DNA of 64,000 bases from Salmonella bongori NCTC 12419. GTDB taxonomy: Bacteria; Pseudomonadota; Gammaproteobacteria; Enterobacterales; Enterobacteriaceae. The notes under the pieces were generated by a model. The model made no database searches. It was not told the DNA's origin and saw only the letters and a program-made list of their open reading frames with translations. The translations under genes and the position numbers were made by a program. Where the stretch lies: NCBI RefSeq assembly GCF_000252995.1, contig NC_015761.1, positions 4,278,001 to 4,342,000 of the forward strand. Direction: 5' to 3'. Positions 41,618 to 51,024 of this stretch are shown here, piece by piece (position 1 is the first letter of the stretch; every line of letters begins with the position of its first letter).

Positions 41618-43270
41618 CTAGCGCTGTAACCACCAGATGGTTTCAAATGGACGAAGTGTCATTGTGGCTGGCTGGCTGGCCGCCTCGCCATAATTGTGCA
41701 TTAGCGCCTGCCACTGTCCTTTGGTATGCGGCGGATGCCACTCCTGACATGTTTTGCTCAGGTTTGCCACCACCAGCAGGGTTTGACCCTGCCATTGGCG
41801 GCGATAGCACCACAGATACGGGCTCTCCGGGAGAAAATCATGATAATCGCCCCAGATCAGTACGGGGTACGTTTTACGCAGCGCGATCAGCTTTTGATAG
41901 GTGTAAAACACGGAGTTTTTATCGCTTAATGCCGCTTCAACGTTTACCTCCGCATAGTTGTCGCACAGGTTTATCCACGGCACGCCGTGGGTGAACCCCG
42001 CGTTGTCACTGCTGTCCCACTGCATCGGCGTGCGGCTGTTATCGCGAGATTTACTGGCCAGAATGGCCAATAGCTCGTCGGCTTCGCGTCCGGCGGTGCG
42101 TAGTGCGGCAAACATATTATGGCTTTCCACGTCGCGGTAATCGGTAATGCGGCGAAAATGCGGATTAGTCATGCCGATCTCTTCACCCTGATAGATATAA
42201 GGCGTGCCCTGCATACCATGTAGCACCATCGCCAGCATTTTGGCCGCCAGCACCCGATATTGCCCCTCGTCGCCAAAACGCGAGACGATGCGTGGCTGAT
42301 CGTGGTTACACCAGAACAGCGCATTCCAGGCGACGTTATGCATCCCCTGTTGCCAGTGGCGGAACAGCGCTTTCAGCGCCACATAATCAGGTTTTGCCAG
42401 CGTCCACTTTTCACCGCCGGGGTAATCTACTTTCAGGTGATGAAAGTTGAAGGTCATCGATAGCTCGTCGCCGTTAAGCGCAGCATATTGCTGGCAGTTT
42501 TCCAGCGTGGTAGAGGACATTTCACCTACCGTCATCAGATTACGCGGTGTGAAAACGTCACGGTTCATTTCGCGCAAAAATTCATGCGCGCGCGGTCCGT
42601 CAGTATAAAAGCGGCGTCCGTCGCCCAGCGGATCGTCAGGAAAATCCTGTTGTTTGGAGATCAGATTCACTACGTCCAGACGCAGGCCATCTACGCCACG
42701 ATCCGCCCAGAATTCGCAGACCTTTTTCAATTCTGCGCGCACCGCGGGATTTTCCCAGTTCAGATCGGCCTGCTCAGGCGCGAAAAGGTGTAAATAGTAC
42801 TGTTCGCTCTGGCTATGCCAGCGCCAGGCGCTACCGCCAAATTTGGATTGCCAGTTATTTGGGCAGACATTCGGGGTACCATCGCGCCAGATGTAAAACT
42901 GGCGGTATGGGCTCTCTTTATTCAGCGCGTCGCGAAACCAGGCGTGCTGGGTGGAAGTATGGTTAAACACCATATCCAGAATAATGCGAATACCACGCGC
43001 TTTCGCCTGTGTGACCAGTTCGTCAAAATCATCCAGCGTGCCATAGGTTGGGTCGATAGCCGTATAGTTTGCGACGTCATAACCGTTATCCACTTGCGGC
43101 GAGATATAAAACGGCGTGAGCCAGATGGCATCTACGCCGAGTCGCTGTAGATAGTCAAGGCGCTGTGTGACGCCACGTAAATCGCCAGTGCCGCTACCCG
43201 TCGTGTCCTGAAAACTTTTTGGGTAAATCTGATAAATAACGCCGTTTTGCCACCAGTGGGGAATATTCAT
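41618..43270 (-). CDS. treC: Trehalose-6-phosphate hydrolase
   Basis: 550-residue GH13 alpha-amylase-family enzyme that splits trehalose-6-phosphate into glucose and glucose-6-phosphate. Catalytic motifs: 'DMVFNHTS' (about 98-105), 'GLRLDVVNLIS' with the nucleophile Asp (about 196-206), 'VGEMSST' with the acid Glu (about 250-256) and 'FWCNHDQPR' (about 311-319). Start at 43270 (MNIPHWWQNGVIYQ) fits the family N-terminus; the frame extends upstream into treB but without support. Forms the treBC operon, 49 bases after treB. Confidence 0.97.
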   Translation of the reverse strand: MNIPHWWQNGVIYQIYPKSFQDTTGSGTGDLRGVTQRLDYLQRLGVDAIWLTPFYISPQVDNGYDVANYTAIDPTYGTLDDFDELVTQAKARGIRIILDMVFNHTSTQHAWFRDALNKESPYRQFYIWRDGTPNVCPNNWQSKFGGSAWRWHSQSEQYYLHLFAPEQADLNWENPAVRAELKKVCEFWADRGVDGLRLDVVNLISKQQDFPDDPLGDGRRFYTDGPRAHEFLREMNRDVFTPRNLMTVGEMSSTTLENCQQYAALNGDELSMTFNFHHLKVDYPGGEKWTLAKPDYVALKALFRHWQQGMHNVAWNALFWCNHDQPRIVSRFGDEGQYRVLAAKMLAMVLHGMQGTPYIYQGEEIGMTNPHFRRITDYRDVESHNMFAALRTAGREADELLAILASKSRDNSRTPMQWDSSDNAGFTHGVPWINLCDNYAEVNVEAALSDKNSVFYTYQKLIALRKTYPVLIWGDYHDFLPESPYLWCYRRQWQGQTLLVVANLSKTCQEWHPPHTKGQWQALMHNYGEAASQPATMTLRPFETIWWLQR

Positions 43271-43319
43271 ACCTGTTTCCTGCAAGCGCGTTGGGGCGCA
43301 ACTGCGCCCCGAAGAAGAA

Positions 43320-44738
43320 TTAGACAATTTGTAATGTGCCCTGACGATGCTTACGCTGATAGATAAAGGTCGTCAGGATCAGGGGGATAACGATCGCGAT
43401 AGCCATCGCCATGCCGTACACCTGCCAGTAGCGCGGCGGTATCGACAGGATGCCAGGCAGACCGCCCACGCCGATACCGTTGGCGATGACGCCGTTCAGA
43501 CCACAGAGCAACCCTGCCAACCCGGAGCCGATCATCGCGCAGAGCATCGGGAAACGATATTTCAGGTTGATACCGTACATCGCTGGTTCGGTGACGCCCA
43601 GATAAGCGGAAATGGCGGCAGGAACGGAGATCTCGCGTTCATTGTGTTTACGGCTGGAGATGATGATGCCCACCACGGCGGAGGCCTGCGCGATATTCGA
43701 TAGCGCAATCAGCGGCCAGACTGGCGTCCCCCCCATGCTCTGGACCATCTGCATATCGATAGCAAGCGTTGTCTGGTGTACGCCAGTAATGACCAGCGGG
43801 GCATAGAGGAAGCCGAACAGCGCCGCGCCTATCGGGGCGAAACTGCCGGTCATCAGATAACGTACCGCAAAGGCCACGCCGTCGCCGATCATACGACCAA
43901 AAGGGCCGATAAAGGCGTGAGCGAGAAAGACGGCCAGAATCAACGAACAGACCGGAACGACCACCAGGTAGAGATAATCCGGCACGATGCGCTTTAACCG
44001 CGTCTCAATAAACCCAAGCGCCAGTCCCGCCAGTAACGCCGGGATAACCTGTGCCTGGTAGCCTACCTTTTCGATACTAAACAGGCCGAAATTCCAGACA
44101 TCCGGCGTTTGCTGGCCCAGCAGATAGGCATTCATTAACTGTGGGGATACCAGCGTGATGCCCAGCACGATGCCGAGAATCGGCGTGCCGCCCATTTTTT
44201 TCACCGCCGACCAGCAGATCCCCACCGGCAGATAGAAGAAGATCGCCTCACCGATCAACCATAAAAAATCGTAAAGCGTTTTTAGCGCCGGATGCATCTG
44301 CGCCAGCGTTTGGCCATTGCTCAGTGGCACATCGCCGATCACGTTGCGAAAGCCTAAGATCAGGCCGCCGCTAATCAACGCCGGCAACAGCGGAAAAAAG
44401 ATCTCCGCAAAGTGGGAAATTAACTGCTCATGCCATTTCATGTTCTGGCGAGCGGCTTTTTTCGCCTGCTCTTTATCGGCATACGCTTTGCCGGTGGTCT
44501 CCAGCAGCGCGTTATAGTAATCGCCGACGTCGGTACCAATTACCACCTGAAACTGACCGGCATTGGTGAAGCAGCCTTTGACCATCGGCAACTGTTCGAT
44601 CTCTTTTGGCCTGGCGTTCGCGGGCTGGTGGAGGACAAAGCGCAGGCGAGTAATACAGTGGCTCACTGTCGCGATGTTGTCGCGCCCGCCGACCAGGTCG
44701 ATCAGCCGGTCGATATCGGCTTGTTTTACTTTGCTCAT
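43320..44738 (-). CDS. treB: Trehalose PTS permease EIIBC
   Basis: 472 residues. EIIB domain (1-90) with phosphocysteine C28 in 'ATVSHCITRLRF', then an EIIC membrane domain of the glucose superfamily with about ten segments (about 105-465). It imports trehalose with phosphorylation to trehalose-6-phosphate; EIIA is supplied by Crr (family knowledge). First gene of treBC. A LacI-type palindrome lies 74-85 bases upstream. Confidence 0.97.
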   Translation of the reverse strand: MSKVKQADIDRLIDLVGGRDNIATVSHCITRLRFVLHQPANARPKEIEQLPMVKGCFTNAGQFQVVIGTDVGDYYNALLETTGKAYADKEQAKKAARQNMKWHEQLISHFAEIFFPLLPALISGGLILGFRNVIGDVPLSNGQTLAQMHPALKTLYDFLWLIGEAIFFYLPVGICWSAVKKMGGTPILGIVLGITLVSPQLMNAYLLGQQTPDVWNFGLFSIEKVGYQAQVIPALLAGLALGFIETRLKRIVPDYLYLVVVPVCSLILAVFLAHAFIGPFGRMIGDGVAFAVRYLMTGSFAPIGAALFGFLYAPLVITGVHQTTLAIDMQMVQSMGGTPVWPLIALSNIAQASAVVGIIISSRKHNEREISVPAAISAYLGVTEPAMYGINLKYRFPMLCAMIGSGLAGLLCGLNGVIANGIGVGGLPGILSIPPRYWQVYGMAMAIAIVIPLILTTFIYQRKHRQGTLQIV

Positions 44739-44811
44739 CGTAAAGCCTCATGGCAGAGGAGGTATGTTATTGGTTGGCGCAAGAGTATCTCTTCAACCGT
44801 GGTTTAAAAAT

Positions 44812-44823
44812 GGGAACGTTCCC
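44812..44823. promoter_or_regulatory. TreR operator upstream of treB
   Basis: GGGAACGTTCCC, a perfect 12-bp palindrome with the central CG step typical of LacI-family operators, between treR and treB. It fits the TreR operator known from E. coli. Confidence 0.85.
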
Positions 44824-44875
44824 GAAATACAGCAACGATCACAAATTACCTGTGATATTCGGTTTAACCAGCCAC

Positions 44876-45823
44876 TCAGGCGAGGGTTGATGGAATGACG
44901 ATCCGGCGCGGATCGCAGCGGCCATTGATCTGTTCGATCAGCTGCGAAGCTGCCTGCCGTCCGGCTTCAGCATAGCCTGGATCGACAGTAACGATCTCCG
45001 GGTGCAGGAATTTCATCAGCGGCGTATTACCTACGCTTGCCAGTTGCAGTGTCTCAATACGCTGCTCCTGCAAATACTTACTGGCGCCCAGCGCCAGCGT
45101 ATCGGTGGCGCAGACTAACGCCGTGGTATCCGGCATGATAACGCTCGCCGTGTGCTCATAACCCTGCTTCATGGCCAGGCCGGGCAGGGAGGCGACGGGA
45201 TGAAGTTTGTGTTTTTTACAAAACGCCAGGTATGCGTCATGCCGACGTTTGCCGGTCGTGACGTCGCTATGGGGAACCCCCAGGAAACTAATGTTGCGGT
45301 GGCCCTGCTCATACAGTCGCTGCATAAGGAGATGAATCGCGCCCTCGTCGTCGTAACAGACGGAGGCAAAACCTGCCGAATCCCTTGCCAGCAGTACCAA
45401 CGAAGCTTGCCAGGGGGCGATCAGCTCTTCTGTGATGCCGGTAAAGCCAAACAGCACCACGCCATCGATGTTGCGTCGCTTGAGCATTCCCAGATGCTCG
45501 GCGACCAGCGTCGGTGAGAACTGACTTTCCATCATAATAGGGTCGTAGCCCTGCTCATAAAACGCAGGCAGCATGGTCTGAACCGCGAGGTTTTCAGACA
45601 ACGAATCAAGGCGAGTGACGATAATAGCAACGACTTTATCGCTTTGTCCCCGCATCGCGCGGGCGGAGCGGGAAGGGGAGAAACCATGTTGATTCATCAC
45701 CGCTTCGACACGTTCGCGGGTACGCTCGCTGACGCCGCTTTCATTATTCAGTACGCGGGAAACCGTTGATTTTCCTACGCCGCTCAGGCGGGCGATGTCT
45801 TTAATAGTGAGCCGATTTTGCAT
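44876..45823 (-). CDS. treR: Trehalose operon repressor, LacI family
   Basis: 315 residues: LacI HTH (TIKDIARLSGVGKSTVSRVLNNESGVSERTR, about 6-36), hinge helix and periplasmic-binding-protein-like effector domain. TreR binds trehalose-6-phosphate as inducer, and trehalose competes. ATG 45823 (MQNRLTIKD) gives the E. coli length; the frame stays open a further 129 bases up to the mgtA promoter. Same direction as treBC but separately transcribed. Divergent from mgtA. Confidence 0.96.
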   Translation of the reverse strand: MQNRLTIKDIARLSGVGKSTVSRVLNNESGVSERTRERVEAVMNQHGFSPSRSARAMRGQSDKVVAIIVTRLDSLSENLAVQTMLPAFYEQGYDPIMMESQFSPTLVAEHLGMLKRRNIDGVVLFGFTGITEELIAPWQASLVLLARDSAGFASVCYDDEGAIHLLMQRLYEQGHRNISFLGVPHSDVTTGKRRHDAYLAFCKKHKLHPVASLPGLAMKQGYEHTASVIMPDTTALVCATDTLALGASKYLQEQRIETLQLASVGNTPLMKFLHPEIVTVDPGYAEAGRQAASQLIEQINGRCDPRRIVIPSTLA

Positions 45824-45899
45824 CCTGTATTCCCGTGGCGCGAAGCTGGTGATGACAAAAAGAGTAACTTTACTCAAGCGAAGGGCAATGGGCAAAGTC

Positions 45900-45935
45900 T
45901 GGTTTATCGTTGGTTTAGTTATGTAACAGTATGAT
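45900..45935 (+). promoter_or_regulatory. PhoP box and promoter of mgtA
   Basis: The direct repeat TGGTTTA-TCGT-TGGTTTA (45900-45917) is a perfect PhoP box. TATGAT (45930-45935) follows 12 bases later as -10. This predicts a transcript start near 45941, giving the 264-base mgtA leader known in Salmonella. Confidence 0.93.
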
Positions 45936-45940
45936 ACCGC

Positions 45941-46204
45941 CATAATTGCCACAAAACTTATGGATTTATGCGTATAATCCGCGGCGCAAATTATTCACTT
46001 ACCGGAGGCGATATGGACCCTGAACCCACCCCTCTCCCGTGTTGGAGAATGTTCCTTTTCCGGTAAGCCTGCCTTTGCTGTCTTACCGGGAGTAAGACAG
46101 TGACACGTAACGTCCCTGTTTTTATCTAGAAATTGTTCATTGGGCAAGGCGTTGCCGTGCCTGAAGAATTTTCTGCGCCAGATGTCGGCGCGGAGGGATT
46201 ACCT
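45941..46204 (+). promoter_or_regulatory. mgtA Mg2+-responsive leader
   Basis: The 264 bases between the inferred start and the mgtA ATG correspond to the regulatory leader that controls elongation into mgtA according to Mg2+, with input from the mgtL peptide, proline levels and Rho (established for Salmonella). A GC-poor beginning is followed by mgtL and a region rich in complementary segments (for example CTTACCGG near 45998 with CCGGTAAG near 46060). Extent is inferred from the promoter position. Confidence 0.85.
46013..46066 (+). CDS. mgtL: mgtA leader peptide MgtL
   Basis: 17 codons: M D P E P T P L P C W R M F L F R then TAA, preceded by CCGGAGGCGAT. Prolines at 3, 5, 7 and 9 make it the proline-rich sensor ORF of the mgtA leader: ribosome slowing at these codons favours the read-through structure. 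Compared with the Typhimurium peptide as I remember it (LPRWRIFLFR at the end), residue 10 is Cys instead of Arg and residue 13 Met instead of Ile; all four prolines and the acidic residues are kept. Confidence 0.88.
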   Translation: MDPEPTPLPCWRMFLFR

Positions 46205-48913
46205 ATGCTAAAAACCATTACCCGCCAGCTTTTTATCCGGCTCAATCGTCATCTGCCTTACCGCCTGGTTCATCGCGATCCGCTGCCCGGCGCACAGACG
46301 GCGGCAAACGCTGCTATCCCGCCTTCGCTGAGCGAACGTTGCCTGAACGTCGCCACAATGGAACAGGAGACGCTCTGGCGCGTTTTTGATTCGCATCCGG
46401 AGGGATTAAACGCCGCCGGGGTGATGCGCGCGCGTGAACAGTATGGTGAAAATCGCCTTCCCGCCCAGAAACCGTCGCCGTGGTGGGTGCATCTGTGGGT
46501 ATGCTATCGCAATCCGTTCAACATTTTATTGACGATCCTTGGCGGCATTTCTTATGCCACAGAGGATCTGTTTGCTGCAGGCGTTATCGCCCTGATGGTC
46601 TGTATTTCAACGCTATTGAACTTTGTGCAGGAAGCGCGTTCGACAAAAGCGGCGGATGCGCTAAAAGCAATGGTCAGTAATACCGCCACCGTATTGCGGG
46701 TCATTAATGAAAATGGCGAAAACGGCTGGCTGGAATTGCCCATCGATCAACTGGTGCCTGGCGATATTATTAAGCTGGCGGCAGGAGATATGATCCCGGC
46801 GGATTTACGGATTATCCAGGCGCGCGATCTGTTTGTCGCCCAGGCGTCGCTGACCGGGGAATCTTTGCCGGTCGAGAAAGTAGCGACGACCCGCGAGCCG
46901 CGGCAAAATAACCCGCTTGAGTGTGACACATTGTGCTTTATGGGAACGAATGTGGTCAGCGGGACGGCACAGGCAATGGTGATGGCGACGGGTGCCGACA
47001 CCTGGTTTGGTCAATTAGCAGGACGTGTCTCGGAACAAGATAACGAGCAGAACGCTTTCCAGAAAGGAATTAGCCGCGTCAGTATGTTGCTGATCCGCTT
47101 TATGCTGGTCATGGCGCCGGTAGTTCTGATTATTAATGGTTATACCAAAGGTGACTGGTGGGAAGCGGCGCTATTTGCGCTCTCGGTCGCGGTAGGGCTC
47201 ACCCCGGAAATGCTGCCGATGATTGTTACCTCCACGCTGGCACGCGGCGCGGTGAAGCTGTCAAAACAGAAGGTTATTGTTAAACATCTTGACGCGATTC
47301 AGAACTTCGGCGCGATGGATATTCTGTGTACCGACAAAACCGGCACGCTGACACAGGATAAAATTGTGCTGGAGAATCATACAGATATCTCTGGTAAACC
47401 CAGCGAACATGTACTGCATTGCGCCTGGCTGAACAGCCACTATCAGACTGGCCTAAAAAATTTGCTGGATACGGCGGTCCTGGAGGGAGTAGACGAAACC
47501 GCCGCGCGCCAGCTCTCCGGGCGCTGGCAGAAAATCGATGAGATCCCTTTTGATTTTGAGCGTCGCCGGATGTCGGTGGTGGTGGCCGAAGATTCGAACG
47601 TGCATCAACTGGTCTGTAAAGGCGCGTTACAGGAGATCCTGAACGTGTGTACTCAGGTGCGCCACAACGGCGATATTGTGCCGCTGGACGACAATATGCT
47701 GCGTCGGGTAAAACGCGTGACCGATACGCTGAACCGCCAGGGGCTACGTGTGGTCGCCGTTGCCACCAAATATCTGCCTGCGCGTGAGGGCGATTACCAG
47801 CGTATTGATGAGTCCGACCTGATCCTGGAAGGGTATATCGCTTTTCTTGATCCGCCGAAAGAGACCACCGCGCCGGCGTTGAAAGCGCTGAAGGCGAGCG
47901 GGATTACGGTGAAAATTCTCACCGGCGACAGCGAGCTGGTAGCGGCGAAAGTCTGTCATGAAGTCGGGCTGGATGCGGGCGACGTCGTCATCGGCAGTGA
48001 TATTGAAGGGTTAAGCGATGACGCGCTGGCGGCGCTGGCCGCGCGTACCACGTTGTTTGCGCGTCTGACGCCAATGCATAAAGAGCGCATCGTTACCCTG
48101 CTCAAACGTGAGGGTCATGTGGTCGGTTTTATGGGCGACGGGATTAACGATGCCCCGGCATTGCGGGCGGCGGATATTGGTATCTCGGTAGATGGCGCGG
48201 TGGACATTGCCCGTGAAGCTGCCGATATTATCCTGCTGGAAAAGAGCCTGATGGTGCTGGAAGAAGGTGTTATTGAAGGTCGTCGTACTTTTTCTAATAT
48301 GTTGAAATATATCAAGATGACCGCCAGCTCAAACTTCGGTAACGTGTTTAGCGTGCTGGTGGCGAGCGCCTTTTTGCCGTTCCTGCCGATGCTGCCGCTG
48401 CATTTGCTGATTCAAAACCTGCTGTACGATGTATCCCAGGTGGCGATTCCGTTTGATAATGTCGACGAAGAACAAATTCAAAAGCCGCAGCGCTGGAATC
48501 CGGCGGATTTGGGACGCTTTATGATCTTCTTCGGTCCGATCAGCTCGATTTTCGACATTCTGACGTTTTGTCTGATGTGGTGGGTCTTTCATGCGAATAC
48601 GCCAGAAGCGCAAACCTTGTTCCAGTCCGGCTGGTTTGTGGTGGGATTACTGTCGCAAACGCTGGTTGTGCATATGATCCGTACCCGTCGCCTGCCGTTT
48701 ATTCAAAGTCGTGCCGCCTGGCCGCTGATGGCGATGACGCTGTTGGTGATGGTGGTAGGGATTTCGTTGCCATTCTCGCCGCTGGCGTCTTACCTGCAAT
48801 TGCAGGCGCTGCCGCTGAGCTATTTCCCGTGGCTGATTGCGATTCTGGCAGGCTATATGACGTTAACCCAACTGGTGAAAGGCTTTTATAGCCGGCGTTA
48901 TGGCTGGCAGTAA
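46205..48913 (+). CDS. mgtA: Magnesium-transporting P-type ATPase
   Basis: 902-residue P3B ATPase for Mg2+ influx in the inner membrane. Visible motifs: actuator 'LTGESLPVEK' (about 236-245), phosphorylation 'DILCTDKTGTLTQ' (Asp about residue 379), 'FERRRMSVVV', nucleotide-domain 'KGALQEIL', hinge 'GDGINDAPALRAADIGI' (about 645-661), and ten membrane segments. ATG 46205 (MLKTITRQLF) gives the Salmonella MgtA length; the frame extends 72 bases into the leader but lacks a ribosome site. Controlled by the PhoP box and leader upstream. Confidence 0.97.
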   Translation: MLKTITRQLFIRLNRHLPYRLVHRDPLPGAQTAANAAIPPSLSERCLNVATMEQETLWRVFDSHPEGLNAAGVMRAREQYGENRLPAQKPSPWWVHLWVCYRNPFNILLTILGGISYATEDLFAAGVIALMVCISTLLNFVQEARSTKAADALKAMVSNTATVLRVINENGENGWLELPIDQLVPGDIIKLAAGDMIPADLRIIQARDLFVAQASLTGESLPVEKVATTREPRQNNPLECDTLCFMGTNVVSGTAQAMVMATGADTWFGQLAGRVSEQDNEQNAFQKGISRVSMLLIRFMLVMAPVVLIINGYTKGDWWEAALFALSVAVGLTPEMLPMIVTSTLARGAVKLSKQKVIVKHLDAIQNFGAMDILCTDKTGTLTQDKIVLENHTDISGKPSEHVLHCAWLNSHYQTGLKNLLDTAVLEGVDETAARQLSGRWQKIDEIPFDFERRRMSVVVAEDSNVHQLVCKGALQEILNVCTQVRHNGDIVPLDDNMLRRVKRVTDTLNRQGLRVVAVATKYLPAREGDYQRIDESDLILEGYIAFLDPPKETTAPALKALKASGITVKILTGDSELVAAKVCHEVGLDAGDVVIGSDIEGLSDDALAALAARTTLFARLTPMHKERIVTLLKREGHVVGFMGDGINDAPALRAADIGISVDGAVDIAREAADIILLEKSLMVLEEGVIEGRRTFSNMLKYIKMTASSNFGNVFSVLVASAFLPFLPMLPLHLLIQNLLYDVSQVAIPFDNVDEEQIQKPQRWNPADLGRFMIFFGPISSIFDILTFCLMWWVFHANTPEAQTLFQSGWFVVGLLSQTLVVHMIRTRRLPFIQSRAAWPLMAMTLLVMVVGISLPFSPLASYLQLQALPLSYFPWLIAILAGYMTLTQLVKGFYSRRYGWQ

Positions 48914-48920
48914 CCTCGAT

Positions 48921-48999
48921 TGTAGGCCTGATAAGCGAAGCGCCATCAGGCAGAATGGCGCAGGTTGCCGGATGGCGGCTTCGCCTTATCCGGCCTACA
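48921..48999. repeat. BIME after mgtA
   Basis: Two REP units, TGTAGGCCTGATAAGCG...GCCATCAGGC and GTTGCCGGATGGCGGCTTCG...TATCCGGCCTAC, facing each other between convergent mgtA and ridA. Confidence 0.88.
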
Positions 49000-49029
49000 G
49001 GGGGGATGTTGAAAACGCCACAGCCAAAC

Positions 49030-49055
49030 AAAAAAGGCAGCCACTGGCTGCCTTT
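49030..49055 (-). terminator. Intrinsic terminator of ridA
   Basis: AAAGGCAGCC (49033-49042) pairs with GGCTGCCTTT (49046-49055) across a 3-base loop. On the minus strand it runs into six T, 19 bases past the ridA stop. Confidence 0.9.
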
Positions 49056-49073
49056 CTTCATACTGCATCGAAA

Positions 49074-49460
49074 TTAGCGACGAACCGCGATCGCTTCGAT
49101 CTCAATTTTGACATCTTTTGGCAGACGTGCGACTTCCACGCAGGAACGCGCCGGGAAGGTGGCGTTGTGCTCGGTAAAGAAGGCTTCGTAGGTGGCGTTA
49201 ACAGTCGCAAAGTCGTTCAGATCTTTTACGAATACGGTCGTTTTCACGATGTCGCCTACTTTCAGGCCGGCAGCTTCCACAATAGCTTTAACGTTATCCA
49301 GCGACTGACGCGCCTGAGCGGACACGTCTTCCGGTACGCTGCCGGTTTTCGGATCAACCGGGATCTGACCGGAAGTGATGATCATGCTGCCCAGATCTAC
49401 GCCCTGAACGTATGGACCGATAGCTGCGGGTGCATTTTCCGTCGCGATAGTTTTGCTCAT
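49074..49460 (-). CDS. ridA: 2-iminobutanoate/2-iminopropanoate deaminase
   Basis: 128-residue YjgF/RidA trimer subunit. It hydrolyses reactive enamine/imine intermediates released by PLP enzymes such as threonine dehydratase, a role worked out in Salmonella. The active-site Arg lies in 'FPARSCVEVARLPKDVKIEIEAIAV' (about residue 105) and the signature 'GQIPVDPKTG' at about 31-40. AGGAGAAATC precedes the ATG. It follows pyrI by about 106 bases on the same strand and has its own terminator. Confidence 0.97.
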   Translation of the reverse strand: MSKTIATENAPAAIGPYVQGVDLGSMIITSGQIPVDPKTGSVPEDVSAQARQSLDNVKAIVEAAGLKVGDIVKTTVFVKDLNDFATVNATYEAFFTEHNATFPARSCVEVARLPKDVKIEIEAIAVRR

Positions 49461-49566
49461 GATTTCTCCTGAATTACAGCGGTAAGTATGGCTGCATCAT
49501 GTGATTAAGGGACGCAGCCTGATGTCCCGTCATTATAGGGAGCCAGAAATTGTTAACCAACCCCAA

Positions 49567-50028
49567 TTAGTTGGCCAGCACCACATTATGCGAAAACTCT
49601 TTTTCACAGTATTTGCATTTGAGTGCGATATCATTGGCGCGCTTTTTCACTGTAAAGCTGGAGGAGACCGGTTCTGCGTGGCTGATGCAGTTGCTGTTCG
49701 GGCAAACCAGCACATTATTGATGCGTTCCGGCAGGCTGGGGCGCGATTTGCCCACCACGTCATAGTTGTCGATGCGGTTAACGGTGGCCTGCGGCGCGTA
49801 TAGAGCAAGTTGATTAACCTGCTCATCGGTGAGAAAGGTGTTTTCTATTTTGATTAAGTCTTTACGCCCCATCTCGCCAGACGGTAGATTCAGGCCGATA
49901 GTGATTCGCTGATCGGTCTCGGTCAGCTTAAACAGACTCAGTAATTTAAAGCCTACCTGCGCAGGGATATGGTCAATTACGGTGCCGCATTTAATGGCTT
50001 CTACCTGCAGTTTATTATCGTGTGTCAT
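49567..50028 (-). CDS. pyrI: Aspartate carbamoyltransferase regulatory subunit
   Basis: 153 residues. N-terminal allosteric domain binding CTP and ATP (about 1-100) and C-terminal zinc domain with four Cys ligands in 'CPNSNCISH' and 'CKYCEKEF' (about 109-142). It assembles with PyrB as the 2(c3):3(r2) holoenzyme. Separated from pyrB by ten bases, translated from the pyrLBI message. Confidence 0.97.
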   Translation of the reverse strand: MTHDNKLQVEAIKCGTVIDHIPAQVGFKLLSLFKLTETDQRITIGLNLPSGEMGRKDLIKIENTFLTDEQVNQLALYAPQATVNRIDNYDVVGKSRPSLPERINNVLVCPNSNCISHAEPVSSSFTVKKRANDIALKCKYCEKEFSHNVVLAN

Positions 50029-50038
50029 CTTTTTCCCC

Positions 50039-50974
50039 TTACAGACTCAGTTCGCGATTCAGTACCAGCGCCAGTAACGCCTGACGCGCGAAAATACCGT
50101 TGCCCGCCTGCTGGAAGTACCAGGCATGTGGCGTTTTATCCACATCTGTAGCAATTTCATCAATACGCGGCAGTGGATGCAGTACTTTCATATTTTCACG
50201 CGCGCCGTTCAGGTCGCTGGCGCGCAGAACAAACTGCGCCTTCACATTGGCGTATTCTGACGGATCGAGACGCTCTTTTTGTACGCGGGTCATATAGAGG
50301 ATGTCGACCTCGGCCATCACCTCTTCAATGGAACCATGCAGGCTCCAGGCCATTCCTTTGTCATCAAGCATATCCAGAATGTACTGCGGCATCGCCAGCG
50401 CGTCCGGTGCGATAAAATAAAAACGGTTGCCGCTAAATTTCGCCAGCGCCTGGGTTAGCGAATGCACGGTGCGACCATATTTCAGATCACCAACCATGGC
50501 GATATGCAGATTGTCCAGACGCCCTTGCGTTTCCTGGATGGTAAACAGGTCCAGCAGCGTTTGCGTTGGATGCTGATTTGAACCGTCGCCAGCATTGAGT
50601 ACCGGCACCTTGCCCGAGAACTCGGTCGCCAGACGTGCAGCGCCTTCTTGTGGATGACGCATCACAATGGCATCCACGTAAGTGCTAATCACTGAGATTG
50701 TGTCGGCCAGCGTTTCTCCTTTTTTTCCCAGCGACGTGTTGGCGCTGTCGGAAAACCCCACTACGCTGGCGCCCAGGCGATGCATCGACGTTTCAAACGA
50801 CAGGCGAGTGCGCGTAGAGGCTTCGAAAAAGCAACTGGCGATCACTTTATGTTTCAATAACTCCGGCTGAGGGTTGGCTTTTAATTTCGCCGCCGTCGCC
50901 AGCACCAGATTAAGATCGTCGCGGCTGAGGTCGTTTATGGAAATGATATGTTTTTGATAGAGCGGGTTAGCCAT
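50039..50974 (-). CDS. pyrB: Aspartate carbamoyltransferase catalytic subunit
   Basis: 311 residues. Carbamoyl-phosphate motif 'FFEASTRTRLSFE' (about 49-61), lysine loop 'SLGKKGETLADT' (about 80-91), 'HPTQTLLDLF' (about 134-143), and 'LHPLPRIDEIATDVD' (about 265-279). First committed step of pyrimidine synthesis. ATG 50974 (MANPLYQKHI) with AGGAGATAAAC upstream; the longer frame runs back through the attenuator and is not coding. Confidence 0.97.
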   Translation of the reverse strand: MANPLYQKHIISINDLSRDDLNLVLATAAKLKANPQPELLKHKVIASCFFEASTRTRLSFETSMHRLGASVVGFSDSANTSLGKKGETLADTISVISTYVDAIVMRHPQEGAARLATEFSGKVPVLNAGDGSNQHPTQTLLDLFTIQETQGRLDNLHIAMVGDLKYGRTVHSLTQALAKFSGNRFYFIAPDALAMPQYILDMLDDKGMAWSLHGSIEEVMAEVDILYMTRVQKERLDPSEYANVKAQFVLRASDLNGARENMKVLHPLPRIDEIATDVDKTPHAWYFQQAGNGIFARQALLALVLNRELSL

Positions 50975-50995
50975 GTTTATCTCCTGACGCCTGGG

Positions 50996-51024
50996 CAAAA
51001 AAAAGCCCCTCAATTGAGGGGCTT
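50996..51024 (-). terminator. pyrBI attenuator
   Basis: AAGCCCCTC (51003-51011) pairs with GAGGGGCTT (51016-51024) with an AATT loop; eight T follow on the minus strand. It overlaps the end of pyrL, so close coupling of the leader ribosome to RNA polymerase under low UTP prevents termination. Confidence 0.95.

Noticed and set aside
41417..41629. 70-codon plus-strand frame before treC
   Set aside because: It overlaps the FNR sites of nrdD and the end of treC and has no ribosome site.
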